This document shows positions 43,441 to 52,000 of a stretch of 52,000 nt of DNA, piece after piece. Position 1 is the first letter of the stretch. Every line of letters begins with the position of its first letter. The stretch is from Symbiodinium natans (Eukaryota; Sar; Dinophyceae; Suessiales; Symbiodiniaceae). The position numbers were made by a program, and so were the translations under genes. Location of the stretch: assembly GCA_905221605.1 (NCBI GenBank), contig CAJNDS010002832.1:64001-116000 (forward strand), read 5' to 3'. The notes beneath the pieces are model-generated. The model saw only the letters and a program-made list of their open reading frames with translations, made no database searches and had not been told where the DNA came from.

Positions 43441-45918
43441 ATGATTCGCGGCGTTTGCGTCCTCCTCGCCCTCCATGGCGGTGCAGCCGAACCCAACGGT
43501 GACGCGGTGCCGACTTGCGCCAAGAAGGGAGTGACCTACGTGAGCGATGTCAAGGGCACTCCCAATTCCGCGTGGCTCTACACCCCGAAGATGTGCCAGA
43601 TGGCCTGCTACATCAACCCAACCTGCAAGCATTTCTCGTGGAAGGAGGACTCTTTCCCCGGCGGTGCCTGCAACCTCTTGGGAGAGGATGTGCAGGAGAA
43701 GGTCGATGAGAAGTCGTACAGCGGCCCAAAGGCCTGTGCGGGTGAGGTCCCGGTGAACGCGGCGTCGATCACCGATGCTGTGGGCAGTGCCAGCGCCGGG
43801 CTGGAGAAGTTTGGCAAGGATCTTTTCGTGAAGGCAAACGAGGCCGGGAGCCAGCTCACCGACCACATCACTGACAAGCTGAATCAGGCCGGACAGGACA
43901 TGGACAAGTTTGGAAAGGACTTGACCCAGAAGATGAATCAAGCCAGCAGTGACCTGAACCAGAAGGCAAATGAGTTCCACAACCAGGTCAGCCAAGTCGG
44001 ACAGGATCTCACCCAGCAGGCAAATCAGGCCGCCAACGATCTGACCCAGATGGCCAATCAGGCCCACAGTGACCTGACCCAGAAGACACAGGAGTTGAAC
44101 AGCGGCGCAACCGAGCTGCAGCAGAAGCTCGACCAGTTTGGAAAGGATTTGACCCAGCAGGCCAATCAAGCCAGCGCTGGCCTGAGCAGTGATCTGAGCC
44201 AGAAGGCCAAGGAGTTCCAGGGCCAGGTCAACCAGTTGCAGCAGGATGTGGGCCAGCAGGTAAATAAGCTTGCTGACGATATGGCCCAGCAGACCAATCA
44301 GGTCAACAGTGACCTGAGCCAGAAGGCACAGGAGCTTAACAGCCAGGCCAACCAGCTCGGGCAAGATCTGGCCCAGAAGGTCGATCAGGTTGGGGACGCT
44401 CTGACCCAGAAGGCCAATCAGGCCGGCAGCGACCTGAGCCAGAAGGCCGACGAGCTCAACGGCCAGGTCAATCAGCAGGCCAGCCAGGTCGGCAGCTCCC
44501 TGGAAAAGCTCGGGCAGGATCTGACCAATCAGGCCAATCAGGTTGGGGATGCTCTGACCCAGAAGATCAATCAAGCCAACAGTGACCTGAGCCAGAAGGC
44601 CAATGAGATCCAGGGCCAGGTCAACCAAGTCGGCCAGGATCTCACCCAGCAGGCAAATCAGGCGGCCAACGAACTGGCCCAGAAGGCCAATCAGGTCAAC
44701 AGCGACCTGGCCCAGAAGACAAAGGAGTTCAACAGCGGCGCCACCGATTTGCAACAGCAACTCAATGAAGCCAGCGCTGGCCTGAGCAGTGATCTGAGCC
44801 AGAAGGCAAAGGAGTTGCAAGGCCAAGTCGGCCAGTTGCAGCAAAAAGTGGACACGGGTGCAAATCAGATTCTGAACGATGTGGCCAAGCAGACCAATGA
44901 GGTCAACGGTGCCCTGAGCCAGAAGGCAAAGGAGTTCAGCAGCCAGGCCGACCAGCTCAAACAGGATCTGACCCAACAGGCTGATCAGGTTGGGGACACC
45001 CTGACCCAGAAGGCCAATCAGGTCAGCAGCGACCTGAGCCAGCAGGTCAATGCGGCATCCGAAAGCCTGGGAGCGGCGCCAGCGGCCCTGGGCGCCTCGC
45101 TGGGCGCCTCGCTGGGCGCCTCGCTGGACCAGGCCGGCAGCGACCTGACACAGACGGCCAACGATGCGATGCAGACGGCCAACGATGCGATGGAGTCCGC
45201 GGGATTGCAGGCCAAGGAGGCCGCCGACCAGATGGGCGAGAAGGCCAACGAGATCCTCGGCTCCGCTCCGGGCAGCTCGGGCGGCGGCGGTGGCGACAAC
45301 ACCATGACCTACGGCGTGATCGGGGGCATCGCCGGTGCCCTTGCGTTGGCGGGCGGCGCCTACTACTTCATGTCCGGAGATGAGAAGAAGAAGAAGAAGT
45401 CCAAGCGCGCCGTCGCTGTGGACGCAGCCCCCATGATCGAGGAGGCGCCGGAGGTCCCTCAGGTCACCGCGCCACAGGCCTTCCCGCAGCAGTTCCAGAA
45501 CCAGGCGTTTGGGGACTGAGAACAAAATATGAACCCTCAAATTCTACAAGGGTTTATATGGTCTACGGTCTATACACAGTAAAGATTGCAGTCGACTTAT
45601 TAGGGGGGGGGATCCCCGTTCGGTTCATGTGCTCCCCAGGTCCAGAACGTGATGGCCTACGCCAACCAGCAGATGCAGCAGGCTGCGCCACGGTATTATC
45701 ACCAGGTGCCGCAACAGGCCCAGGCCTACCAGACCGCCACCTACCAGCCCACGACCTACCAGGGCGGCTACCAGGTGCTGGGGGCCAAAATTTCGGGAGG
45801 GCCGCAAAACTCGCATAAACTTTTTTCAGGCTTCTGCGTCAGACTTTTGCAGCAGTCTAGAGAGATGTCGGCATCGCACCTTCTTTTGAGCCCTTTGAAG
45901 CAGGTCCCGAGGGTGTGA
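43441..45918 (+). CDS. PAN/11-mer/TM protein, copy F (long form)
   Basis: Model join(43441..45504, 45640..45918), 780 residues. Nearly identical to D over the 11-mer region and intact where E is broken. The membrane helix starts near residue 623. The intron is 135 bases (45505-45639), GC donor. The tail is about 20 residues longer than in D because a single-base difference removes the stop after SGFC, so it ends KQVPRV. Copies E and F share the Ala for Glu change (QVNAASES) and the longer tail, so they are each other's closest relatives. Confidence 0.85.
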
Positions 45919-46537
45919 GCTGCAAAGCCACACGCTGGTCAGTCGGCTGGTGAAAAGCCTCCGACATAGTTTCGATAGTTTTAAGTTTTCCCGCGGCGAT
46001 CCAGGTCCCAAGGCTGGCATCGTCTTCCCTTTCGCCTGTCCAAGACACTGAACACGCCCAGTCAAAAGGTGCCATCTGCCCTTCAGCACGCTCCGAAAGG
46101 ATGGCCTGCAACACCCCCTAAAATCCCTGAAGCCTTCAGAAGTAGGAGCAACGTGAGGTAGGGATTCTGATTCCTTTCAAACCTTCCACTGAGGTTCACC
46201 TTATGACATCAACGACACTTTGTAGCTCACCAGCCATTGAACATGAAGTGCTTGCCTGATGTCGATGTTGGGTGTATACTGTCCGTTATTCTGCTTGCAG
46301 GAGATCAGGTGGTTGCGAAGGCCCGAGGGGATCCTGGGATGTGACGCTTTCTGTTCTGACAAGCCTGCTTGTTGAGCCGCGGGATGTGAGTCCACCGTAG
46401 TCTTGGGACTTGGTCCTGTGCGTGGTCATCGTGACCAAGGCGATATATTCTGTAGTGGAGACGTGGACCCCAGATCCACGTGCGCTAGCTGTGAAAGTCG
46501 AAACCTCTCACTGCAAGAAAGCACAACAAGAGATATA

Positions 46538-46620
46538 GGGGTACCCTTTTGGGGGGGGGGTCCCTTTAAGAGATTCTGTTCTATTTGGGGAAAAAAAGGG
46601 GGACCTCCCCTGTTTTGGGA
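46538..46620. repeat. G-rich GGGGTACCC-type repeat, copy 3
   Basis: TAGGGGTACCCTTTTGGGG then GGTCCC and AAAAAGGGGGACC-like words; related to 9010-9125 and 11923-12015 but more diverged. Confidence 0.4.
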
Positions 46621-46826
46621 AATGCCCACATACTCGGAGGCTGGACATGGAGAAGCTGGGACCTGGGACAGCTCGAGCCTCGGCCTTGCGCTTCGCTTGA
46701 ACTGCAAAGCCCAGTTTTTTTTGGACGTAGTTCGCGCGTGGGTTCGTCGGCCTGACAAGGTGGAGGAGCTGGGGTTTTGTGGTGGTTGAAACAGCATCAC
46801 TTTTTGGATTGGACGGTGCTTTGTTG

Positions 46827-46875
46827 GGATGTTCCCCCGTATACGAACAGTCCTTAAATAGGGATTAGAATAGGG
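46827..46875. mobile_element. Foldback MITE-like element, partial copy 3
   Basis: GGGATGTTCCCCCGTATACG, then CAGTCCTTAAATAGGGATTA match the left half of the element at 16439-16541, including its internal palindrome arm. The right half is missing. Confidence 0.6.
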
Positions 46876-47055
46876 GGGTACTAGAGTGGAGTGGAGTGGA
46901 GTGGAAGGTGACCAGGACAGAGTCCGGCCAGCAAAAAGCGGTATCACCTCCGGCCCGAAGGCTTAAGGATCAAACCGCAAAAAAACCGAAAAGAGAGAGA
47001 GAGAGAGAGGGGCATTTTATGAAACATTATGAAACAAAAATGAGGTGCGCGGCGC

Positions 47056-47498
47056 CAAAGGTAGAAGAACCCGCAGAGGATGGCTCTGCAATGGAGTGGG
47101 GCGGCGCCAAAGGTAGAGGGACCCGCAGAGGATGGCTCTGCAATGGAGGCCGCGTCGGCAAAAAACAAGAAACATAAAACAACTGCAGAGGATGGCTCTG
47201 CAATGGAGGGCGCAGCGCCAAAGGTAGCAAGAATCGCAGAGGATTGCTCTGCAATGGAGGCCGAAGGTACCCCCGCCCAAAAACAAGAAGCCCAGGAGCA
47301 GCCAAAGACCACGGACCGCGAGCACCGGCGCACCAGGCCCAAGCCCCAAGCCCAACCCCTCAAATCCTTCTTAGATCCCCTCCGACACACTCTGTAAACC
47401 CGAAGCCATCTTCTGATTTCAGGCGCGTGTCTTTCGATCCCACCCCAGAGATCGTTGAGATTGAGGACGCCCTGTGCTTTTCTTCACGGCTTGGTTGA
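47056..47498 (+). CDS. Small repeat protein or exons with an RVSF motif, unknown
   Basis: Four units of about 54-58 bases centre on GCAGAGGATGGCTCTGCAAT (47071, 47125, 47192, 47238) and encode AEDGSAME-type acidic repeats with KVEGP spacers; the first unit is out of frame with the rest. The frame then reads through a charged Lys/Arg/Gln-rich stretch to PLKSFLDPLRHTL and a stop at 47395-47397. Just downstream, after a TTTCAG acceptor at 47423, another frame reads RVSFDPTPEIVEIEDALCF to a stop at 47498. RVSF followed by acidic residues fits the RVxF docking motif of protein phosphatase 1 regulators. Joining the two would need a 29-base intron, which is unusually short. Function unknown. Confidence 0.4.
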
Positions 47499-48619
47499 GT
47501 GTGGAGAGTTTGCTAATGCGGCGTCTCGGCTCCGCTGACTGGGGGGATATGCCTTTTGGTCCCCTAATTCTCTCCCTCAGTCTCGCAGAGACCGCTCATG
47601 ATGTGCCATGTGAATAGTGTGCCGGTCTCTTCCGCTTCCTACGGATAAGCTAGGACTGCAGCCCCCGGATGCCGGCCTGAATTATCGCACTTTCATCCGA
47701 AGCGAAGAACTGCCACGCACACTACATGCCTCCCTTAAACTCCTTGCGGGTTGCACAAGGCGCATGTGTGTACCATGGTTGTGACAAGCCACTGCTATTG
47801 ATTTCTTTGCCCTTCTGCTTAGACTACTTGTGACTTTGGTCTCTACATTTGCTGTTCCTTGCCATTTGGAGTATGAGACTTCATTCACTCTTGCATCAGT
47901 ACAAGACCATCATTCGCTATTCTGATTCGCTCTTTTGGTTGCGAATGAGACAGGATCTGTGTGACATGCATGTCGGTGTATGCGCCGATCGTGATTTTGA
48001 ATTTGTAAAAACCAGAACGAGCCCTCACAACATTACCATACACTGATACAGCTGTTCCAAGCTATTGCCGCAAGGAGCCTCCGCAAGCCCGTGTCCGTAT
48101 CCCCAGAACGTGCAAGCCCATAAAGAATCAGAACTTGCCATCCTTTGAAGGGGCCTTCTACCGGGAGGTTTTCAGGTCTACCTTGCAAGCATGCTTTCAC
48201 CGGAGGGGCCTTCTTGGATGATTTCGCCCCCCAGACCTCAAGAATGCCGACTTGCCGTTCAGCTTTGCATGAACCTTCAAGCCTTCAAGCAGGCTCACCG
48301 AACTCAAAACCTAAGCCTATCGCAGTGGAAAACCGAAAGCCTGCGCCCCAACAGATCTCTTCAACGATTGGTTGCGCCTTCCCCACCGGCAGTGCTGAAA
48401 CTGTGCCAGGCCGGGGATTAGGGTTTGGGGTCGGGGGTTTTGGGTTTGGGGGGGTCAGGGATTGGTGGGGGTGTCCTTAAACTCTTTGGGGTGCAAGCTC
48501 CCGTCAGCGGTGTCTTCTGTTGCCATGTGCGACTATATGACGCCAGAGCAAGGCTTGGGATACTTAAACTGTAGAGGGGTTGACAAGCAGCGTTTTGGAG
48601 CAAAGTTCTCGTATCACCT
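47499..48619. other. Spacer, no gene supported
   Basis: About 1.1 kb with no recognisable domain. A telomere-type degenerate cluster occurs at 48413-48460 (GATTAGGGTTTGGGG, GGGTTTGGGGG). Confidence 0.45.
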
Positions 48620-48645
48620 TTTTTCTCTGCGCCTGCGCAGCAAAC
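48620..48645 (+). promoter_or_regulatory. Candidate spliced-leader acceptor before GGT fusion
   Basis: A pyrimidine-rich run (CCTTTTTTCTCTGCGCCTGC) is followed by GCAG at 48637-48640, five bases before the ATG. This is the layout expected for trans-splicing of a dinoflagellate mRNA. No relic spliced-leader sequence was seen. Confidence 0.5.
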
Positions 48646-51600
48646 ATGTGGCGGCTGTGGGCGATAGTTGCCGCCGTGTCTGCGGCTGGGGCAGACCACC
48701 GGTCTGTGACGGGCCAGAATGGCATGGTTGCCACGTCACATCCCGAGGCCAGCGCCGCCGCGGCGCGCATCCTGGAAAGGGGAGGCAATGCCGTAGATGC
48801 AGCCCTTGCAGTGCACTTTGTGCTTGCGGTAGTGGAACCCCAGCACGTGTCCATCGGTGGTGGCGGCGTCATGCTCTACAAGCCACTGGATGGGGAGGCT
48901 GTCCATGTGGACTTCAGGGAAGAAGCACCAGCCTTGTACCACCCAAAAACCTTTTGCAGAAATGCCGCTTGCATTCGGGACCCAAACTGTGAGTGCAAAG
49001 GCACTTGGCCAAGCAACGAGCGTTGCACAGGAGGCCACGCCACTGGCACACCGGGGTTCCCGGCACTGGTGGCGCTTGCAGTGCGCGATCGGCTCACATC
49101 ACTGCCGCTCTCAGAGCTCGCGGCCCCAGCGATAGAATTGGCCCGAAATGGCTGGAGTATGGACGATGGACTCTACAAGAGCATCCAGCAATATGCCCCG
49201 CAGTTGGCTCGAGACCCTGCCTCTCGAGAACTCTTCTTAGATGCTAGTGGCACCAAGCCCAGGGCCGAGCCCGGTGAGCTGTTGAGGAATCCGCAGCTCG
49301 CAGACACCTTGGAGTTGCTGGTAGCTGCGCCAGACGGCTTCTACACAGGGCAGCTGGGCACGGAGTTCGTGAAGGCAGCGCAGGGCGGCCTGAATAATGT
49401 GACGGGCAAGTATGGCCTGCTGTCTGCGGAGGACTTGCACAGCTATCGCGCTGTGTATCGTGAGCCGGTGAAGTATGAGTACACTACCGCTTCGGGTCAC
49501 ACATACCTCATCACAGGTTCAGCACCACCCTTTAGCGGCGGAGTGGCGCACGCTCAGATCTTCAACTTTCTTGAGCAGGTGGAAGGGGCAGAAGCCACGA
49601 GTGCTCGCGACCTGGGCTTCTTCATGGATGCGCAGAACGTCGCGTTTGCCGACCGCAACCAGTACGTGGCCGACCCCGACTTTGTGGACGTCGACGTGAA
49701 GACCCTGACGTCGAAGAGCTATGCGGCCCAGCGCGTGAAGGAGCTCCTCGGCACTGCTGGTAGCAAGCAGTCGCTCCACAGCAACGAGGTGAGAGCGTTA
49801 ACTGTGCCCGTGACGCCAGGCGCGCTGAGCTCCGAACGCGGTACGTCTTCTGCCGAGGACTACGGCACCTCCCACATGACCATCATCGACTCCAAGGGTA
49901 ACATTGTGGCCATGACCACGACGGTGAACATGATCATGGGCTCGCGAGTCACCGTGCCGGGGCGAGGCTATCTGCTGAACGACGAGCTGTGCGACTTCGA
50001 CTCCCTTGGCTTTGATTCTGCAGGGCAGATGACAGTCAATGCAGCCGAGGGGGGCAAGCGCCCACGGCGCACAGCTCTTGGCTCTGACAGCAGTTCCTTG
50101 GGTGGCAAAAGGCCTCGGTCCTCAATGAGTCCGACCCTGGTGGTGCCCAAAGATCCAGGCCACGCCGCCTTTGCCGTGCTTGGCTTAGGGGCACCTGGGG
50201 GCTCCGACATCATTGGTGGAACAGCCAACGTCCTCAGATATACTTTGACTGCACCCACTGCGGATGATGTCCGAGAGCTGCAGAAGCACACGGACACACC
50301 GCGTGCCATCGGCAAGAATGAGCCGCGGATGGGCAACGCAGTTGTGGAGCTCGCGCTCTTCGAGGACAAGGAGAAGGTCGCATCCCTGCAGTCTTGGGGC
50401 TACAACCTGACGCATACGCCGTACTCGCCACCCTACTACGTGGGAGAGACGTACTCTCGGGTACAGTCAGCGATGATGTGGCGTGCTGACTCCACTTCCC
50501 CTTGGGAGTTTGTGGGAGCGGCCGACACCATGCGCTTGCCCACTTGTACGGCCCAGGCTCCGCGAAGCCTCCGTGGCGGCGCAGCCGAAAGCAACAGCGA
50601 CGCGGTGCCGACTTGCGCCAAGAAGGGCATAACCTACCTGAGCGATGTCAAGGGCACGCCCAATTCGGCATGGCTCCACTCCCCGAAGATGTGTCAGATG
50701 GCCTGCTACATTAACCCAACCTGCAAGCATTTCTCGTGGAAGGAGGACTCTTTCCCTGGCGGTGCCTGCAACCTTTTGGGAGAGGATGTGCAGGAGAAGG
50801 TCGATGAGAAGTCGTACAGCGGCCCAAAGGCCTGTGCGAGTGAGGTCCCGGTGAGCGCAGCGTCGCTGGCCAATGCTGGCGATGACCTTGCCCAGAAGGC
50901 AAACGAGGTCGGCAGCCAGTTCAGCAACCAGCTGAATCAGGCTAGTCAGGATCTGGACAAGTTTGGAAAGGATTTGACCCAGAAGGCCAATCAAGCCACC
51001 AGTGACTTGAGCCAGAAGGCAAATGAGTTCCACAACCAGGTCAACCAAGTCGGGCAGGATCTCGCCCAGCAGGCAAATCAGGCCGCCAACGATCTGACCC
51101 AGATGGCCAATCAGGCCCAAAGTGACCTGACCCAGAAGACGCAGGAGTTCAACAGCGGCGCAACCGAGTTGCAGCAGAAGCTCGACCAGTTTGGAAAGGA
51201 CTTGACCCAGCAGGCCAATCAAGCCAGCACTGGCCTGAGCAATGATCTGAGCCAGAAGGCCAAGGAGTTCCAGAGCGATGTGAACAAGCTCCGGCAGGAA
51301 GTGGGCCAGCAGAAAAATCAGGTTGCAGCGGATCTGACCCAGAAGACCAATGAGGTCAGTGGAGACCTCAACCAGATGTCAAAGGAGTTCAACAGCCAGG
51401 CCAACCAGCTCGGGCAGGATTTGACCCAACAGGCGAATAAGGTTGGCGACGTTCTGACCCAGAAGGCCAACCAGGCCAGCAGCGACCTGAGCCAGAAGGC
51501 GGATGAGCTCAACGATGTCGGCAAGGACCTGACACAGACGGCCCAGGATGCGATGGAGTCCGCGGGATTGCAGGCCAAGGAGGCCGCCGACCAGATGGGC

Positions 51601-52000
51601 GAGAAGGCCAACGAGATCCTCGGCTCCGCTCCGGGAAGCTCGGGCGGCGGTGGCGACAACACCATGACCTACGGCGTGATCGGGGGCATCGCCGGGGCCC
51701 TTGCTTTGGCGGGCGGCGCCTACTACTTCATGTCCGGAGATGAGAAGAAGAAAAAGAAGTCCAAGCGTGCCGTCTCTGTGGACGCAGCGCCCATGATGGA
51801 GGAGGCGCCGGAGGTCCCTCAGGTCACCGCGCCGCAGGCCTTCCCGCAGCAGTTCCAGAACCAGGTCCAAAACATGATGGCCTACGCCGGCCAGCAGATG
51901 CAGCAGAGGGTCCCTGTCCCACAATACTATCAGCAGGTCCCACAGCGAACGCAGGCGCCCCAGCCCTACCCCGCTGCTGCTTACCCGGCCGGCACCTACC
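48646..52000 (+). CDS. GGT: Gamma-glutamyltransferase fused to PAN/11-mer/TM protein (copy G), 3' end beyond window
   Basis: One uninterrupted frame of 1118 visible codons. Residues 1-20 are a signal peptide (MWRLWAIVAAVSAAGA). Residues 21 to about 630 are gamma-glutamyltransferase, which cleaves or transfers the gamma-glutamyl group of glutathione. Visible motifs are GGNAVDAALA, VSIGGGGVML, DFREEAPA, the nucleophile site GTSHMTIID (Thr 408), TTTVNMIMGS, GYLLNDELCDF, SSMSPT and GAPGGSDIIGG. A 17-residue insertion duplicates GGKRPR before SSMSPT. At about residue 642 the frame enters LRGGAAESNSDAVPTC, the end of the array signal peptide and start of the six-Cys domain (first Cys 657), then 11-mer repeats, a membrane helix (about 1008-1029), KKKKKSKR and a Q/Y/P-rich tail. 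The intron that all six array copies have after FQNQ is absent: FQNQ runs directly into VQNMMAYA. No stop codon appears before the window ends. Predicted: a secreted GGT ectodomain anchored at its C-terminus. Confidence 0.85.
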   Translation, partial: MWRLWAIVAAVSAAGADHRSVTGQNGMVATSHPEASAAAARILERGGNAVDAALAVHFVLAVVEPQHVSIGGGGVMLYKPLDGEAVHVDFREEAPALYHPKTFCRNAACIRDPNCECKGTWPSNERCTGGHATGTPGFPALVALAVRDRLTSLPLSELAAPAIELARNGWSMDDGLYKSIQQYAPQLARDPASRELFLDASGTKPRAEPGELLRNPQLADTLELLVAAPDGFYTGQLGTEFVKAAQGGLNNVTGKYGLLSAEDLHSYRAVYREPVKYEYTTASGHTYLITGSAPPFSGGVAHAQIFNFLEQVEGAEATSARDLGFFMDAQNVAFADRNQYVADPDFVDVDVKTLTSKSYAAQRVKELLGTAGSKQSLHSNEVRALTVPVTPGALSSERGTSSAEDYGTSHMTIIDSKGNIVAMTTTVNMIMGSRVTVPGRGYLLNDELCDFDSLGFDSAGQMTVNAAEGGKRPRRTALGSDSSSLGGKRPRSSMSPTLVVPKDPGHAAFAVLGLGAPGGSDIIGGTANVLRYTLTAPTADDVRELQKHTDTPRAIGKNEPRMGNAVVELALFEDKEKVASLQSWGYNLTHTPYSPPYYVGETYSRVQSAMMWRADSTSPWEFVGAADTMRLPTCTAQAPRSLRGGAAESNSDAVPTCAKKGITYLSDVKGTPNSAWLHSPKMCQMACYINPTCKHFSWKEDSFPGGACNLLGEDVQEKVDEKSYSGPKACASEVPVSAASLANAGDDLAQKANEVGSQFSNQLNQASQDLDKFGKDLTQKANQATSDLSQKANEFHNQVNQVGQDLAQQANQAANDLTQMANQAQSDLTQKTQEFNSGATELQQKLDQFGKDLTQQANQASTGLSNDLSQKAKEFQSDVNKLRQEVGQQKNQVAADLTQKTNEVSGDLNQMSKEFNSQANQLGQDLTQQANKVGDVLTQKANQASSDLSQKADELNDVGKDLTQTAQDAMESAGLQAKEAADQMGEKANEILGSAPGSSGGGGDNTMTYGVIGGIAGALALAGGAYYFMSGDEKKKKKSKRAVSVDAAPMMEEAPEVPQVTAPQAFPQQFQNQVQNMMAYAGQQMQQRVPVPQYYQQVPQRTQAPQPYPAAAYPAGTY

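Larger units (their letters stand above)
30090..46085 (+). repeat. Tandem array of six gene units (A-F)
   Basis: Six head-to-tail units, each with about 100-150 bases of conserved leader, the gene and a conserved 3' flank. ATG positions are 30243, 32560, 34862, 37139, 40429 and 43441, giving steps of 2317, 2302, 2277, 3290 and 3012. The 3' flank carries GAAAAGCCTCCGACATAG-like and CGGCGATCCAGGTCCCAAGG words in every unit. A and B align without indels over the whole unit and differ by only a few bases. D and E share a nearly identical 870-base flank. A seventh, diverged copy lacking the leader is fused to the GGT gene at 50.6 kb. Confidence 0.95.
46091..47050. other. Spacer after the array, no gene seen
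   Basis: Homology to the array flank fades by about 46085. Contains a GGGGTACCC-type G-rich repeat (46538-46620), a partial MITE (46827-46875), a GGAGT microsatellite (46887-46905) and a short GA run (46993-47009). Confidence 0.55.

Noticed and set aside
1-52000. Search by eye for the dinoflagellate spliced-leader core (CCGTAGCCATTTTGGCTCAAG class) as relics of retroposed genes
   Set aside because: No copy recognised on either strand, so retroposition of the intron-poor genes is not supported by this marker.

Overview
The window looks like nuclear DNA of a dinoflagellate, most likely an order Suessiales genome (Symbiodiniaceae or Polarella type). This is inferred from four things seen in the sequence. 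Convincing splice junctions use GC, GA and GT donors with AG (often AG|G) acceptors. Every gene I can support lies on the + strand. A gene family sits in head-to-tail tandem copies. TTTAGGG/CCCTAAA telomere-type repeats, microsatellites and small foldback elements are scattered through introns and spacers. No rRNA, tRNA, CRISPR or plasmid feature was seen.

Layout. 0.8-2.7 kb: a cathepsin Z/X-like cysteine protease in seven exons, with a signal peptide and a small Cys-rich module. 3.4-6.5 kb: exons of an unrecognised multi-pass membrane protein. 7.7-8.3 kb: a broken MAM-domain gene fragment. 9.1-9.9 kb: exons of an unknown small gene. 11.5-17.9 kb: scattered exons of an RluA-type pseudouridine synthase whose long introns hold a 52-bp minisatellite, a telomere-type array and a foldback MITE. 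18-26 kb: mostly repeats, with a few exons, a coding-derived hairpin and a RelA/SpoT-like fragment. 26.1-27.5 kb: an intact single-exon amino acid/auxin permease-type transporter. 27.5-30.2 kb: spacer with one orphan exon.

30.2-46.0 kb: six head-to-tail copies (A-F) of one gene. It encodes signal peptide, PAN/Apple-like six-Cys domain, long 11-residue amphipathic repeats, one transmembrane helix, a lysine-rich stop and a Q/Y-rich tail. Copies A and B are almost identical, C is short, D-F are long, and E carries a 5-base frameshifting deletion. Each has one intron just after the membrane segment. 47.0-47.5 kb: a small repeat protein. 48.6 kb to the window end: an intronless gamma-glutamyltransferase reading straight into a seventh copy (G) of the array protein. 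The predicted product is a secreted GGT ectoenzyme joined to a PAN/11-mer stalk and a membrane anchor.

The most novel parts are the PAN/11-mer/TM family, its enzyme fusion, and the intron differences among paralogues: a 72-nt GT-donor intron in A/B, a 134-nt GC-donor intron in C-F, and none in G. Function of the family is inference: a surface or endomembrane coat/adhesion protein, possibly acting as an anchor for an enzyme of glutathione or gamma-glutamyl metabolism.
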